Origin: Serilophus lunatus
Taxonomy: Eukaryota > Chordata > Aves > Passeriformes > Eurylaimidae
Direction: 5' to 3'
Assembly (NCBI GenBank): GCA_013399895.1
Contig: VXBA01002631.1
Span: forward strand, 4,817 to 68,816
Length of the DNA stretch: 64,000 bases
In this document: positions 37,641-48,490 of the stretch, one piece after another
Numbering within the stretch: position 1 is the stretch's first letter
Layout of the letters: each line of letters opens with the position of its first letter
The notes under the pieces: generated by a model
Databases searched by the model: none
What the model saw: only the letters and a program-made list of their open reading frames with translations
What the model was told of the DNA's origin: nothing
Position numbers and translations under genes: made by a program

Positions 37641-40600
37641 ATCCCACAGGCAAAAGATGAGGAGTTGAAGCCTCATTTAGCAGCCATTTAACCAAAAGAA
37701 GTTTAATCTCTGGGGTTATCAGCACCTTCATGCTTCTTAGAAGCTGATAATTTAGCAGCTAGGCTAGGCTAGGAGGAATTTCCCTTCTGTGTTTAAAAAG
37801 AGGAACATTTTTTTTCTGGTATTACAGGCCTTTTGATGCTGGGAAGGTGCCAGCCAGCTGACAGGGATGGTAGCACTCAGCAGATCAGCAGTGGTTTCTG
37901 AAAGGTCCTCTCTCAACCTGAACACACAAACACAAAAAAACTGCTGACCTTCCACCAGGGAAAAAAGGTGTTTCATGCATCTCTTTAGTGCAAAATTAAG
38001 CCTTCTTCAAAAACATCAGGGAATTAAGATTGTGTTCTTTACCTCTGCCCTCTTGAGAAAGCAGCATCCTTTCTGATGGAGTCTTGAAAGACTGACTTCA
38101 GAGCAGCCAGAGAATTACATGGCCACACTCCCTGCTTGGAGGACCAGAGGAGAAAGGATATGAAACTCTTATCTTCCCTAAAGCAAAGGACTAACCACTT
38201 TAAGCCCTGTTTATATTATCATACAATATGGCTATCTTTATGGTTCTTTTACTGTGACTATATTGCAAATATTACTATATTAGGCTAACTGTCACTAGTA
38301 CCTATCCAGGAAGGACTGCGCTGGAAACACGTCAGAATACACTTATTCTTAAATGGAGTCAGGCAAATGACCTATTTATTTTGAAATTACAAAAGTCCTC
38401 AGTCTTAATGTCTCATTACAGATGCCAGGCATGTAAGAACAGACATACATCTTAATTTGTAAGTACTGGGCTAAATGTATGGATAACTATTTCACTTCAC
38501 CATGCAAATAAATAAGTGTAAAATAGATTGCAAAAAATCAAAATTCCAAATGAAAAACACATCTCCTAGAGCAAACAATTTCAGCAGCTACCAGGACCAG
38601 TTACGCTGACTTCTGGATGATTAACCTAAGACATCTCAGACACCTCAAGACTGTTTCTAACACACACTACACTTTAAGATGCATATAAATAAATAAATAA
38701 ATAAATAGGCCTACTTCTGTCTTAGAACACTTCTGAACAACAAGAATGAAAGTCGATGAAGCCCATGATCACCTCCAATGACTTCTCCATCCAAATTTTA
38801 TGAATCTGATTTAATGGTGACCAAAAAACAGAAAAAAACTTTTCACTCCTTCATACGTTTGTATCTTCTGTGCCTACCAAGACTAGGCACAGAGATCTAT
38901 ACCCACCCGCTGATCCCACTTCCAGCTGCACACAATTGTGCTATGTCTGAGAAAAATTAGCAAATTACTCTGAAAACAAGCAGGACCAAGCCACCACGGT
39001 CTCCGTGTTCATCACCAAATAACAGACTAACCAGTCCTCTGTTGCTAATGTGCGTCAGAGTCTGCAAAAGACACTAAATACCAAGGGCTGTTTTCCCTAG
39101 GAACACAAAGTGTCACAAAGCTTTGTTTCTTCACTCTGCCATGACATTTCACTTAGAATGACTGTGGTCTCAAGTTTCCTCCTAATATTCTGTACAACTT
39201 CTCTTTCTGTGATTTGAGGATTATTTAATAATTCTATGTTCTTTCTCACATCTTTCGTCTCCTCTAATTCACAGAAAAAAGGTAATGACAAGAATGTAGA
39301 GATGCCTTTCTGCCTACACCTTTCACTATAAGGGAAAGCTAATAAACATGGTAACATTGCTTAAGTCATGAGAGCTTGTTTTATTAGCCAGTGGCACACA
39401 GCCCTTAATTTAGCATTTAGGATTGTTATCTAAGCCATAACAGGAACACTAGTTTCCCCAAACAGAGTCATTCTAACTGGTTTATAATGCTATACTGAAA
39501 AGAATGAAGTTAAAAAAAAGGAGAAACTTCTTTTATGCTAATTGTTGAACTCATGTTGTTAAAGTGGTGAATTGTGCTTAACTGGAGGAACAGATTAGCA
39601 AATGCATTTCACTATCTTTCCCAGTCAGGTGTGTTTTCTGCAATGTTTTCCAATTTGCAAAGTAGAGCTCTCTCTGGGTTGCAAACAGCCTAGGGAACAC
39701 TTCAGTTAGCCTGATTAGTAGAGAAGAAGCAAGTCAAATGTATATTTATCTTTTTATTATAGTTGCACTTATTTTATAACATTTCAAGAGGTAAAAACAA
39801 CAGTTTGGCCTTACAAGTCACGGTTCAAGGCAAGTTCCAGAGGAGTGGGATAGGTCAGCAACCTTTGCTGTAAGTTACAGCAGGGCATACGCACATCCAG
39901 GGTAGTTTGGAGCTTTTTTAAACTATGGGATTAAGCTGCTAAGTGTTTCGACTTTCAGACTGTTTTCTTCCCTAAGCCTCATTTCCTCCCCTCTCAGTGA
40001 AGTGACCTTTTTGACGCCTCGCTTAATAAAGTGCAGTACAAGCATAATTTAAGTTCATTTAACACACTGAGCACTACCTGCAAGATTTAGAAAGACCTAC
40101 AGTTGTTTAAAAATTAGAGGTGAAAAAGTTATCCACAGTCCAGCCTGCATTGATGTTGCTGTATCACATTTGAAACACGGGAACTCCTTTCCAGGGGAGA
40201 TGTTCTCCCAGTGCAAACACAATCCATCCAAGCTCTTTCTGTCAGCTTCTCCACTTCTTTCCAGCTTTGGTTTAAGTTTTATCTCCTGATTGCTGCTTAC
40301 CTAGCCAAGGATACCAACAGACAGAGTTTAAATGGACCACAGGAGCGGTAATGGAAAACACCTAGTGAGGCTTCCTACAACAAATCTGGACAACATACAG
40401 CGCAATATCCTCTCTCCAAGACAGATGAAACTGAGGTGACTTCAGAGCCATCATCAAAAAGCAAAAACGCCAATGTGCATTTCAGTCCTGCACCTTACTG
40501 AAGTCCTGACACCAAAGTGTAACATGGAAAGCGATTCCCATTTTAATTTGAAACCTGGTCAGTTTATTTATCCGTTTATCTTCACTTGTTTGAACAAGGA

Positions 40601-42290
40601 CAGTCCATTTTTAGTGCAGGGAGAAAAGTGGCCTGTTCTCATCTGCTGACCTTAGTTTCAGAGTCTGTAGATAAAGCAGATGTTCTTCATTACAAAAAAA
40701 TAAAAGTCTGCCCTTAGACATTTAAAATGAAGTCTCTCAGAGCTGAATGTGTTTGTATTTTTGGGTTGTTGGATTTGTGTTTCTGAGGGATGTAAGGAGT
40801 GAGCGTTGAAACATGCAGTTAGCACAATCCGGAAAATAATGAGGACACTGAGAAGTTGAAAACTGCAAAGATCAATTCTCCTTTTTAGGTCTACAAAACA
40901 AGCACTGCTATTTCTTCAAGAATAACACAGATCATACTTCATCGATTTAAACTCCAGTTGCTCATAAACTAACTTAGTTCACTGTCTGAAGAAACTGAGA
41001 GGTTAGTTTATTGACATGTGGATGTGAACCCAGGAGGACAAAATCATCAGCCCTCCAATACAAGAGAATTTCCCCAATCCAATAGTAAGAATTACATAAT
41101 TCAGTAATATTGTACTATCGATTACCTAAGTTTTTAGTAACACTTTAACTAAGGCTTTCTTATATATGCTGAAAACAATTTAAAATATTAACCTATTGCT
41201 CTTTATTTTGTGAAGATTAAACTTCAAGTTGGATTTACATTATTGAAACAGACTTGTCTTCATTTTCTCATTTATTGACACAAATGACAGCAAGATGCTC
41301 AAACACTATGTTACTGATTTTTGGCAGTGTCATTCTGTGCTCACACCAGTAATCAGAGAACCAGAAGCTGAAACACTATCCTCATTCCACAAAAATTAAT
41401 TTGGCAAATCAATGCAAGGAATTGGATAAAAATTATTTCACATAAAATTAGGAAACTGTCACCCTAATTAACACCGGTCGTTTGTTTTCTTTCTTTAACA
41501 AGTTCCAACACAGAAGTTCAGCATGATGCCAGGAGTTATATAAAGGCTAAGCTTGTCTTTTCTGTGTGTGTAGATTGAGCCTCGATGCATTTTTTTTAAA
41601 GATATAGGTAGCTGTGACTAGAGCATAAAGTAATTATTAATGAAGTATCAATGTGTTTTACACACGGATTCTGTACCGTATCTACGAACATAAAATTTCT
41701 TCCACCAAAAACGGTTTGAAATACAGCCACACCGCGTTCCTTTACGAAAGGAAAATATCGTCATCCCCACTTTATTCGTGTTTAAACTCAGGTACAGCTC
41801 AGTTAATGGTCTGCTTGTTCAGAAAGGGGTGTCAAACATTGGCAGTAAACATAGATGTTTACAGGATTTGGAGGAAGCCAAACACTTCTTAAAACAAGCC
41901 CAGAAGCCACTCAGTAGGAAAGGCTTTATACGACCTCTCACACTCTCACCAAGCAATGCTCTGGCCACCCCATGATGCTACTTGGCTACTTCCACATCAT
42001 TTACAGGCTAATACTCTGCTTTCACCTCACTCCGGATATTCTTCCAAACAAAATGCTTTTCCCTTTTCTTCTTTCTTTCTTTCCGTCCTCCCCCTCCCCA
42101 AGTGCTGGTCTGCCCCCTCTGGTGTGGAGAGGGAGCAGCCAGAGCAACGTGACTTGCAGGACTCCCCCAATCCTCCACCACCGAGGGGGAAACGCCGGCA
42201 GCAAGCGATCTTGGGGAGGGAGGCGGGAGACGAAAACGCTGCTTCCAAATCCTAATTAGAGATACCAGGGGTTAAGTCATAGCCACTAAC
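37641..42290. other. 4.6-kb non-coding stretch (presumed BLVRA first intron)
   Basis: Unique AT-rich sequence, plus an (AAAT)5 microsatellite at 38687-38706. No exon recognised. Confidence 0.5.
38687..38706. repeat. (AAAT)5 microsatellite
   Basis: Five tandem AAAT units in unique sequence. Confidence 0.95.
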
Positions 42291-42570
42291 CTCTTCAGCT
42301 CACAGAGGAGAAACGTGATCTTGTTTAGTTCTCGCCTCTGCTCCCTGCGGCTCCTTCTTACACAACGCTCCGCAGCTCCGGCATATCGCCCACCGCGCGT
42401 CCGGGCTGTCGCTGTCGCAGCAACACCCCCTCGGCCGGGAATCCAATAAGGCACCATAGGGGCGGGCTGTAGCCATAGGCAGCCGGTACAGGAAGCTCCG
42501 GGAAAGGTGCATGTGCCCGTCAAGGGCGTGACGCCTCCCCGCAGACCTGTGCAAGACCCCCGGTTAAGCC
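42291..42570 (-). promoter_or_regulatory. BLVRA: CpG island, candidate BLVRA promoter and untranslated first exon
   Basis: The segment is rich in CpG (caccgcgcgtccgggctgtc and neighbours) within AT-rich surroundings. It has a GC box (ggggcggg near 42460) and an inverted CCAAT (ccaataagg near 42444 on the plus strand, so ATTGG on the minus). On the minus strand a donor-like GAAGAG|GTTAGT lies at 42291/42290, which could end an untranslated exon that splices to the ATG exon at 23.5 kb. It is the nearest upstream CpG island for BLVRA; the link to the gene is inference. Confidence 0.45.
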
Positions 42571-42714
42571 CCGCGCAGAAGTCACCCTGATGTAAGGCTT
42601 CCAAATAAATAAATTGGGTATCAATAAAAGGCGTTTCGTACGCTTAACATGCCTCAGTAAATGCAGTCATAGGAAAAGAACAGGGGAAAAAGAAGGAATT
42701 TAAGGTTATATAAC

Positions 42715-43190
42715 TGTTGAAATAAGGAATGCTAACAGACTGCAAGGATGCTTGGCAGAACATCCAAAGTAGGGCCAGAAAGACGAACAAACAGGGACAA
42801 CTCACTGAGCTAAAGTCCTAACTGAGTAAATGGTGATTTTGGCAGGGTGAGATCGAAAGCACTGATTCACATCCCACCGACTCTAGAAACCCACCACCTC
42901 AAAAGGAGAAGACTGGGCGTGCAGACCAATCAACAAAAGAAGTGAGAGAATAATTTAAAAAATACAATTGTACTTAATGAGAGAACTATGTAACTTGTGG
43001 CCAATGAATACTGATACTTTTGTTTGCTAAAACGTATAAATAATGTTGTGATGACCGGGGAGCTAGCCTTTTGTGGGTTACCACCTAGCTCCCTACTTTG
43101 CACAAACTCAAAGAAAGAAACAGACACCTTGCCTCGGTGTGTTAATTGGCGTTGCACACCAGATAATGAGCCCACGTTCGAGACAGCAAC
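42715..43190 (+). mobile_element. Endogenous-retrovirus LTR (approximate limits)
   Basis: The segment ggccaatgaatactgatact then tttgtttgctaaaacgtataaataatg (TATA box near 43034) and gggttaccacctagctccct, aaagaaacagacaccttgcc, gtgttaattggcgttgcaca forms the U3/R/U5 arrangement of an avian LTR I recognise. The likely start is TGTTGAAATAAGG at 42715 and the end near acagca at 43188. No clear target duplication was found, so the borders are uncertain. It lies about 150 bases from the CpG island. Confidence 0.6.
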
Positions 43191-46100
43191 CCCAGCCAGG
43201 CACTACTCAGAGCCCACCCATGCGATGGCTTGCAAATATTGATAACTCAGCAACGCTAGTGCCTCCCCAGCTGCATCCATAGGGTTTAAATTGCAGGATC
43301 AACCTGTGCTCAGGAGGTTGGGAGTTTCACTAGTGACAACCGGGGAAGAAACCATTCTGTGCCTAGCTTTGCACAAGGAGGCAGTGCGCAGAGAGAGCAG
43401 CTGCTGGGACAGCCCAGCCCAGGTATTACGCAAGCTCTTACTCAAGACTATTTGCCGCCCCTTCTACAGGGATTGCTTCCTGGCCCACAACATACTGTGC
43501 TTAAGCACTAGCTTTTCCTAGGGGAGCCACTTTTTACCCAGATCCTACTACCAGCCTCTTTACTTGCCATTTCTTATCTACATGCAACAGGACTTGGAAG
43601 ACAAAAGCCTGTGAAGGTGCAGCTATTTCTCCCTCCCCTCCCCCCACCCCCATGGGCCAGCAGTTCCTGCCTGCAATGAACAGTATATCAAATGAGGATG
43701 GTCTGATTGTCATAGCTCTCTCTACACCATGCTGATGACGGGCATTCATATGAAGGAATCTAAAGCTATGTCACACTGAGACCTGTAGTCCAAAGGATCA
43801 AATTTTGTACTGATTCATCTCAAACATAAAGTGGAAACAACACTGGAGAACTCAGTACATTTTTTTGTTTTGCACACAAGCATGTCCAACATATTTCTGG
43901 TAAATCTTGGGGTGTGCTGTGTAAGCAGCCATACCAGAAGAAGTCCATTTTCTTCCTATAAAACTTCAAATTTCAGTGCAGCCCTAGATTCCATAATTCT
44001 TTATTCTGAAATTCTGCATGTTGGGATTTTGAGAGCGACACACCTTTCTTTCCATCTTTTCTCACTCATTTCTGACCAGTCACCTTCCTCAGGAGAAAGA
44101 CTTCAGGAACTCCCTCGGCCTCCTCCCAGCTACATTTCCTTTGCCAGAGTCACATTTTCTGAGCCAATTATGTAATTTTAACTCTTGTAAAACTTCCATG
44201 GTCTAACATAACTGCACACAGAGTTTATGCTGACATTACTATACTGGTTGTTTCAAAACTCTTTCCCTCTCAAACATGTTGTATCACCATAGGCTAAAGC
44301 ACAGAAGTATGCCACAGCAGCTGTAATTACAGTCATTACACAATTGAAATAAGGAGTAACTCAAGAATTAAACACAAAACTAACAAGCAGGAAGTTTAAA
44401 GTCTGAAGGTCTTCAACATACTGTGGGGATCGGCACACCAGGAGATAGAGCATTTAAAGATAGACATCATAAGTTCAACATATGGGACAGTTAATGACTG
44501 TATGCTTAGCACAAAGTAATGAATCAATTAGCACACGATAGGAAACCTTAATTCATAGCAGAACATATGAAAGAGTGCATATGGGAGTGATTAGACTAGC
44601 ATACTTAACTCAGAGGCCTTGGATTCAGTAAATTCAGTGCTCCCATTTGTACAGACACATGTTCTACAGGATGTGGGACCTGTCCAATCTCATAAGTAAT
44701 CTCATCAAAAAAAATGAAAACAGCACCTACTTTCCAAATGGATCAGATTCCAAAACCAGATGGAAGTGGCACAACACACAGCCACACAGGAAGGCACAAC
44801 TGCCTTTTTCCACCACTCTGTAGAGTTAGGTCGGCTTAAACCAGTCATGTACCTGCTTGCTGTTTGATTCCTGTATACGGCCTCAAGCACCCTCTGCCAC
44901 AAGTTCGTTTACTTATTCAGGCAGCTAGATAAAAACTGCAACATTTAAATGAGCTCCAGACCTGAACAAGATTGGGAGGGTGGGGGGGGAGTGGTTCCCT
45001 CAGAGGTGGAACGAGATGTGGACTCTGGAGGAGTCATTTGCGGCTGTGAGATGAGTGACCAGCACGTAAAGATTAGTTGGATCCCCAGGGTGGTGACAGT
45101 GAGCAGGGGAAACACCAGCCTGGGAAGAAGCAATGGCAAATACCTCCCAACATGGACATAGCTCTACAGGTATAATAGTGTCTTACACTGTCTGTTTCTC
45201 TTTCCATACAGAAATTGCACAGAGAATATCTATAAATAATGAGTATCTTTTAACACCAATAAAACTTCACCAAAATTGGATGGATATTGTATAGCCTTCA
45301 TCGTTGCAAAAAAGGCATGCAGGGGTAGTTAGGTCAACACAGGCATTGCTGAGAACTATAAACAAACTTTTGGCACAAAAATCCTTCTTCAGGTCTGAAA
45401 TGTATGAAATAAATTTCTCGGAGGGTAATTAGATATGTAGGAGTCAGACCACCCTGAAGGTAAAGGCAACCAATTCCCACGCAATAGGGACGGTAGCAGA
45501 AAGGCAGAGGAAAGAGTGGAAAGAGAGGTTAAAAAACCTGCAGCTTTGCATACAAAATAGTCTCTTAACTGCAGGGCTTCCTAGGAGTGTAGGAAGAGGC
45601 TGAGCCACACAGTCCCTTTTTTGTTCTGTACTTCTCGTTGTCTCTCTTATGGTCATATCTGCTCATCCTTTAGCTCTCTTGATTGTCTTTCCATGCCGTG
45701 CTTCTTCATGCTCTCACCTTCCACAGTTCCAGGGGTGTTACATGTCCTAGCAAGCAGATGTATTAATTAATTTCAGCTAAAACATAACTTGCCAATTATT
45801 TTGTCAGGAACAACTATGCAATGTAATGTAGTCAGTTCCTGATTATAGGACTTGATTGGAAACAACTAGAAGCCCTCCATGGGAACATACAGCTTCATTT
45901 GGGAGAATAAAATAGCAGATATTATCCCACTAAATCACAATGGTAAAGCAAAAGTGTAAATAAGAACCTGGAATCTGCTTGGATAACAGAACCAACTGGC
46001 TGGGCAAGAGCGCTGAGAAGAATGCCTGCCTCAGCTTCTCAGTCAGGAAGCACATACAATAAATACGAAAGGAACGGCAGCAGAATGCACTCTGACGTTC

Positions 46101-46479
46101 TTGCTACACTCATCATTTAATTTCAGATGAATCAAAACCGCGAGCCAAGGCTTGTGATCATGTAATCCGGCAGCACTCATACATACACTTCACTAATACT
46201 ACAGTCCAAGTGCTGAGCTCAGGGACAGCACTAGACAGCTCGCTTAAATAAACTCTGACAGGAGCACCAGCTTACGCAGGACAATGGTCAAGGATAAATC
46301 TGGAATGAAAAAGATGAGCTAAAGACAGCAGTGATTAAGTTAAATATTAATATCACTGTGTGGAATCAGATGATCAGATTAGAGCCAGAGTTTTCTTTGG
46401 GCATTGCTAGACAGACACTTCCAGAAATGCTGTTGGATTTTTCAATTATATTGGGCATCACAAGAGTGGTTTGATGGTG
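43191..46479. other. Non-coding, with two G-quadruplex-type tracts
   Basis: No exon recognised. The tract ccctcccctccccccacccc (43631-43651) has four C runs (G-quadruplex motif on the minus strand). gggagggtgggggggga (44974-44990) is a G-quadruplex motif on the plus strand. Confidence 0.5.
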
Positions 46480-46569
46480 TCCCTTGGATTGGGGCTTGTC
46501 CTGGAAAAAAAATAGTAATAAAGCTCCCTTGGATTGGGGCTTGTCCTGGAAAAAAAATAGTAATAAAGC
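46480..46569. repeat. Perfect tandem duplication, 2 x 45 bp
   Basis: The 45-base unit starting tcccttggattggggcttgt and ending tagtaataaagc occurs at 46480-46524 and again at 46525-46569 without a mismatch. Being identical, it is either very recent or an assembly artefact. The repeat length is a multiple of three, so a minus-strand open frame crosses it without a break. Confidence 0.97.
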
Positions 46570-46869
46570 ACCGTAAAAGAGAGCAGATCTCTGGCAGCAA
46601 GATGGGGTGTGTTGTGGATTACCCACTGGGTCTGAGGGGATCTGGGTTGCTGGAGGCCCGTGTGGTAGTGGTGTGCTGGGGAACGCACCTGTCTCTTTGC
46701 AGGCTTCCCCCAGCTCACCCCGTGCTGAGGTTACGGTTGTGGGACACCCGCCACCTCTGCTGAGGCACAGACCGAGGAGACCTCCAGCCCTGCTGCCGAG
46801 GAGAGGAGCCCTCGGGAAAAAAACCCTGGTTGAGACATGGGCGGCTTCAGAGTCGTGACGACATGATGC

Positions 46870-46952
46870 CACACGACAGCGTAAGATGGACTTGATGATC
46901 TCTACGGTATAATTTTCCAACCTTGTTAATTCTGTGTGTAATTCTGTGTGTA
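46870..46952 (+). mobile_element. CR1 LINE 3' tail
   Basis: tggacttgatgatctctacg followed by taattttccaaccttgttaattctgtg and a second copy of taattctgtgtg is a diverged CR1 3' end with a tail of ATTCTGTG-type units on the plus strand. How far the copy extends to the left (46600-46870 is GC-rich and unassigned) is not clear. Confidence 0.6.
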
Positions 46953-46979
46953 AAGATATTAAGCTATTAGAGAGCAACC

Positions 46980-47305
46980 AAAGGAGGAGACTCGAGGGGA
47001 GACCTTATAGCTGTCTACAACTCCATTGTGGGGGGAAGAGGAGGGACAGATGCTGATCTGTTCTCTGTGGTGACCAGTGACAGAATCCAAAGGAACAACA
47101 TGAAGATATATGCCAGAGGAGGTTTAGGAAAAGGTTCTTCACCCAGAGCACTGGAACAGCCTCTCCAGGGCAGCGGGGAGCACTTCGCAAGCACCAAGCC
47201 TGCCCGAGTTCAAGAAGCGTTTGGACAACTCTCTCGGGCACATGGCGCGACTCCTGCGGATGGTCCTCTTTAGGGCCAGGAGTTGGACTCGACGATTTTT
47301 GCGGG
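46980..47305 (+). mobile_element. CR1 LINE 3' region
   Basis: gaggggagaccttatagctg, tctacaactc, ggaggtttaggaaaaggttc, cactggaacagcctctccag, tcaagaagcgtttggacaac and ggagttggactcgacgattt follow the order of the CR1 3' untranslated region on the plus strand. The copy is 5'-truncated and stops just before the CpG island; its octamer tail is missing. Confidence 0.85.
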
Positions 47306-47950
47306 CCCGTCTCCGCCAGCTCGGGTTATTCCGCGGCTCTGCGGCGCCCTCCCGTCCATCCGCAGCGCCACCCGGCACCGCCCCCTGCCGCGCCCCGCCG
47401 GTACCGCAGCAATGGCGGCGCCCGCGGCCCGCGCGTGAGCCCGACCGCCTCTGCCGTGAGTGGGGACGGGCACCGGAGCTGGGGCCGGCGCCGCACAAAA
47501 TGGCGGCGCGGCCGCGGGAGGGGCGGTGCGGGGCCGGGCCGGNNNNNNNNNNNNNNNNNNNNNNNNNNNNNNNNNNNNNNNNNNNNNNNNNNNNNNNNNN
47601 NNNNNNNNNNNNNNNNNNNNNNNNNNNNNNNNNNNNNNNNNNNNNNNNNNNNNNNNNNNNNNNNNNNNNNNNNNNNNNNNNNNNNNNNNNNNNNNNNNNN
47701 NNNNNNNNNNNNNNNNNNNNNNNNNNNNNNNNNNNNNNNNNNNNNNNNNNNNNNNNNNNNNNNNNNNNNNNNNNNNNNNNNNNNNNNNNNNNNNNNNNNN
47801 NNNNNNNNNNNNNNNNNNNNNNNNNNNNNNNNNNNNNNNNNTGCGGCGGGGGGTCCAACCAGGGCGCGGGGCTGCAAAGCGAGCAGGTCCCGGGACACGT
47901 AACTACTGCACACACAGCACCGCACGGTGCGAGTACACCGGGGCCGTGCT
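47306..47950 (+). promoter_or_regulatory. Strong CpG-island promoter with YY1-type motifs and a plus-strand first-exon donor
   Basis: Extremely CpG-rich sequence on both sides of the assembly gap. aatggcggc (47411-47419) and aaaatggcggc (47497-47507) are YY1-type sites typical of housekeeping promoters. On the plus strand CTCTGCC|GTGAGT places a good splice donor at 47455/47456, so an untranslated first exon probably ends there; it includes a short upstream frame (ATG 47412 to TGA 47436). In mammals COA1 lies head-to-head with BLVRA, and this is a plausible COA1 promoter, but no COA1 coding exon was found in the window and the name is not assigned. Confidence 0.65.
47543..47841. other. Assembly gap (299 N)
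   Basis: A run of undetermined bases lies within the CpG island. Such GC-rich first exons are often missing from avian assemblies. Part of the promoter or exon may be hidden here, and open frames that cross it are not meaningful. Confidence 1.
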
Positions 47951-48410
47951 GAGGGGAGCTGCTCTTCAAATACACTTCGCCCCGGTGTGAGGCAGATTTA
48001 CCTAGCAAGCTACAAACAAAGCCTGATACAAAGAAAACATTCAAGCTTCCCTAAAGATCCATTCCCCTAAAGGTGGTTTCTTAAGTACCATTTTCAGGTT
48101 GCCTTCAGCATGTGTATTGTTCAGACATTGCAAAGGAAAGGGATTGCAACGTTTCTTTCTCTAAAAATTGGAATATTCCAGTTTTAAGACTACTCTGATC
48201 ACTAAACCAGAGGTTTCCCCTATCCCCTTCTTCCTGGTTCCTCCTGCTTCCAAGCCTGGTTGGTTTGATCTGAATTACTGTCTGCTCATTCACACGAACA
48301 GGAAGGGAGCGTGTAGCATAAGGTGTAACGGTGGGCTGGATGGCTTCTTTTAAACCCGTATTTTCATAAACCGACGTGTTCAACCTACCAAAACGCCCAA
48401 CAATAACAAG

Positions 48411-48490
48411 CAAAAAAACCCAAAGACACCCTCCCCCCGCCCCCCCAAAAAACAAAACACAACAAAAAAACCCCAACCCCACAACAAAAC
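48411..48490. repeat. A/C-rich low-complexity tract with G-quadruplex motif on the minus strand
   Basis: Alternating A and C runs, including ccctccccccgccccccc (48429-48446) and ccccaacccc (48471-48480). On the minus strand these form G runs separated by short loops. Confidence 0.85.

Noticed and set aside
46366..46977. 203-codon minus-strand open frame
   Set aside because: It crosses the perfect 45-bp duplication and a CR1 tail, shows no domain, and gains its length from GC-rich DNA. Not supported as a protein.
47139..48044. Long open frames on both strands across the CpG island
   Set aside because: Most of their length is the assembly gap, where no codon can be read; the rest is GC-rich promoter sequence and CR1.
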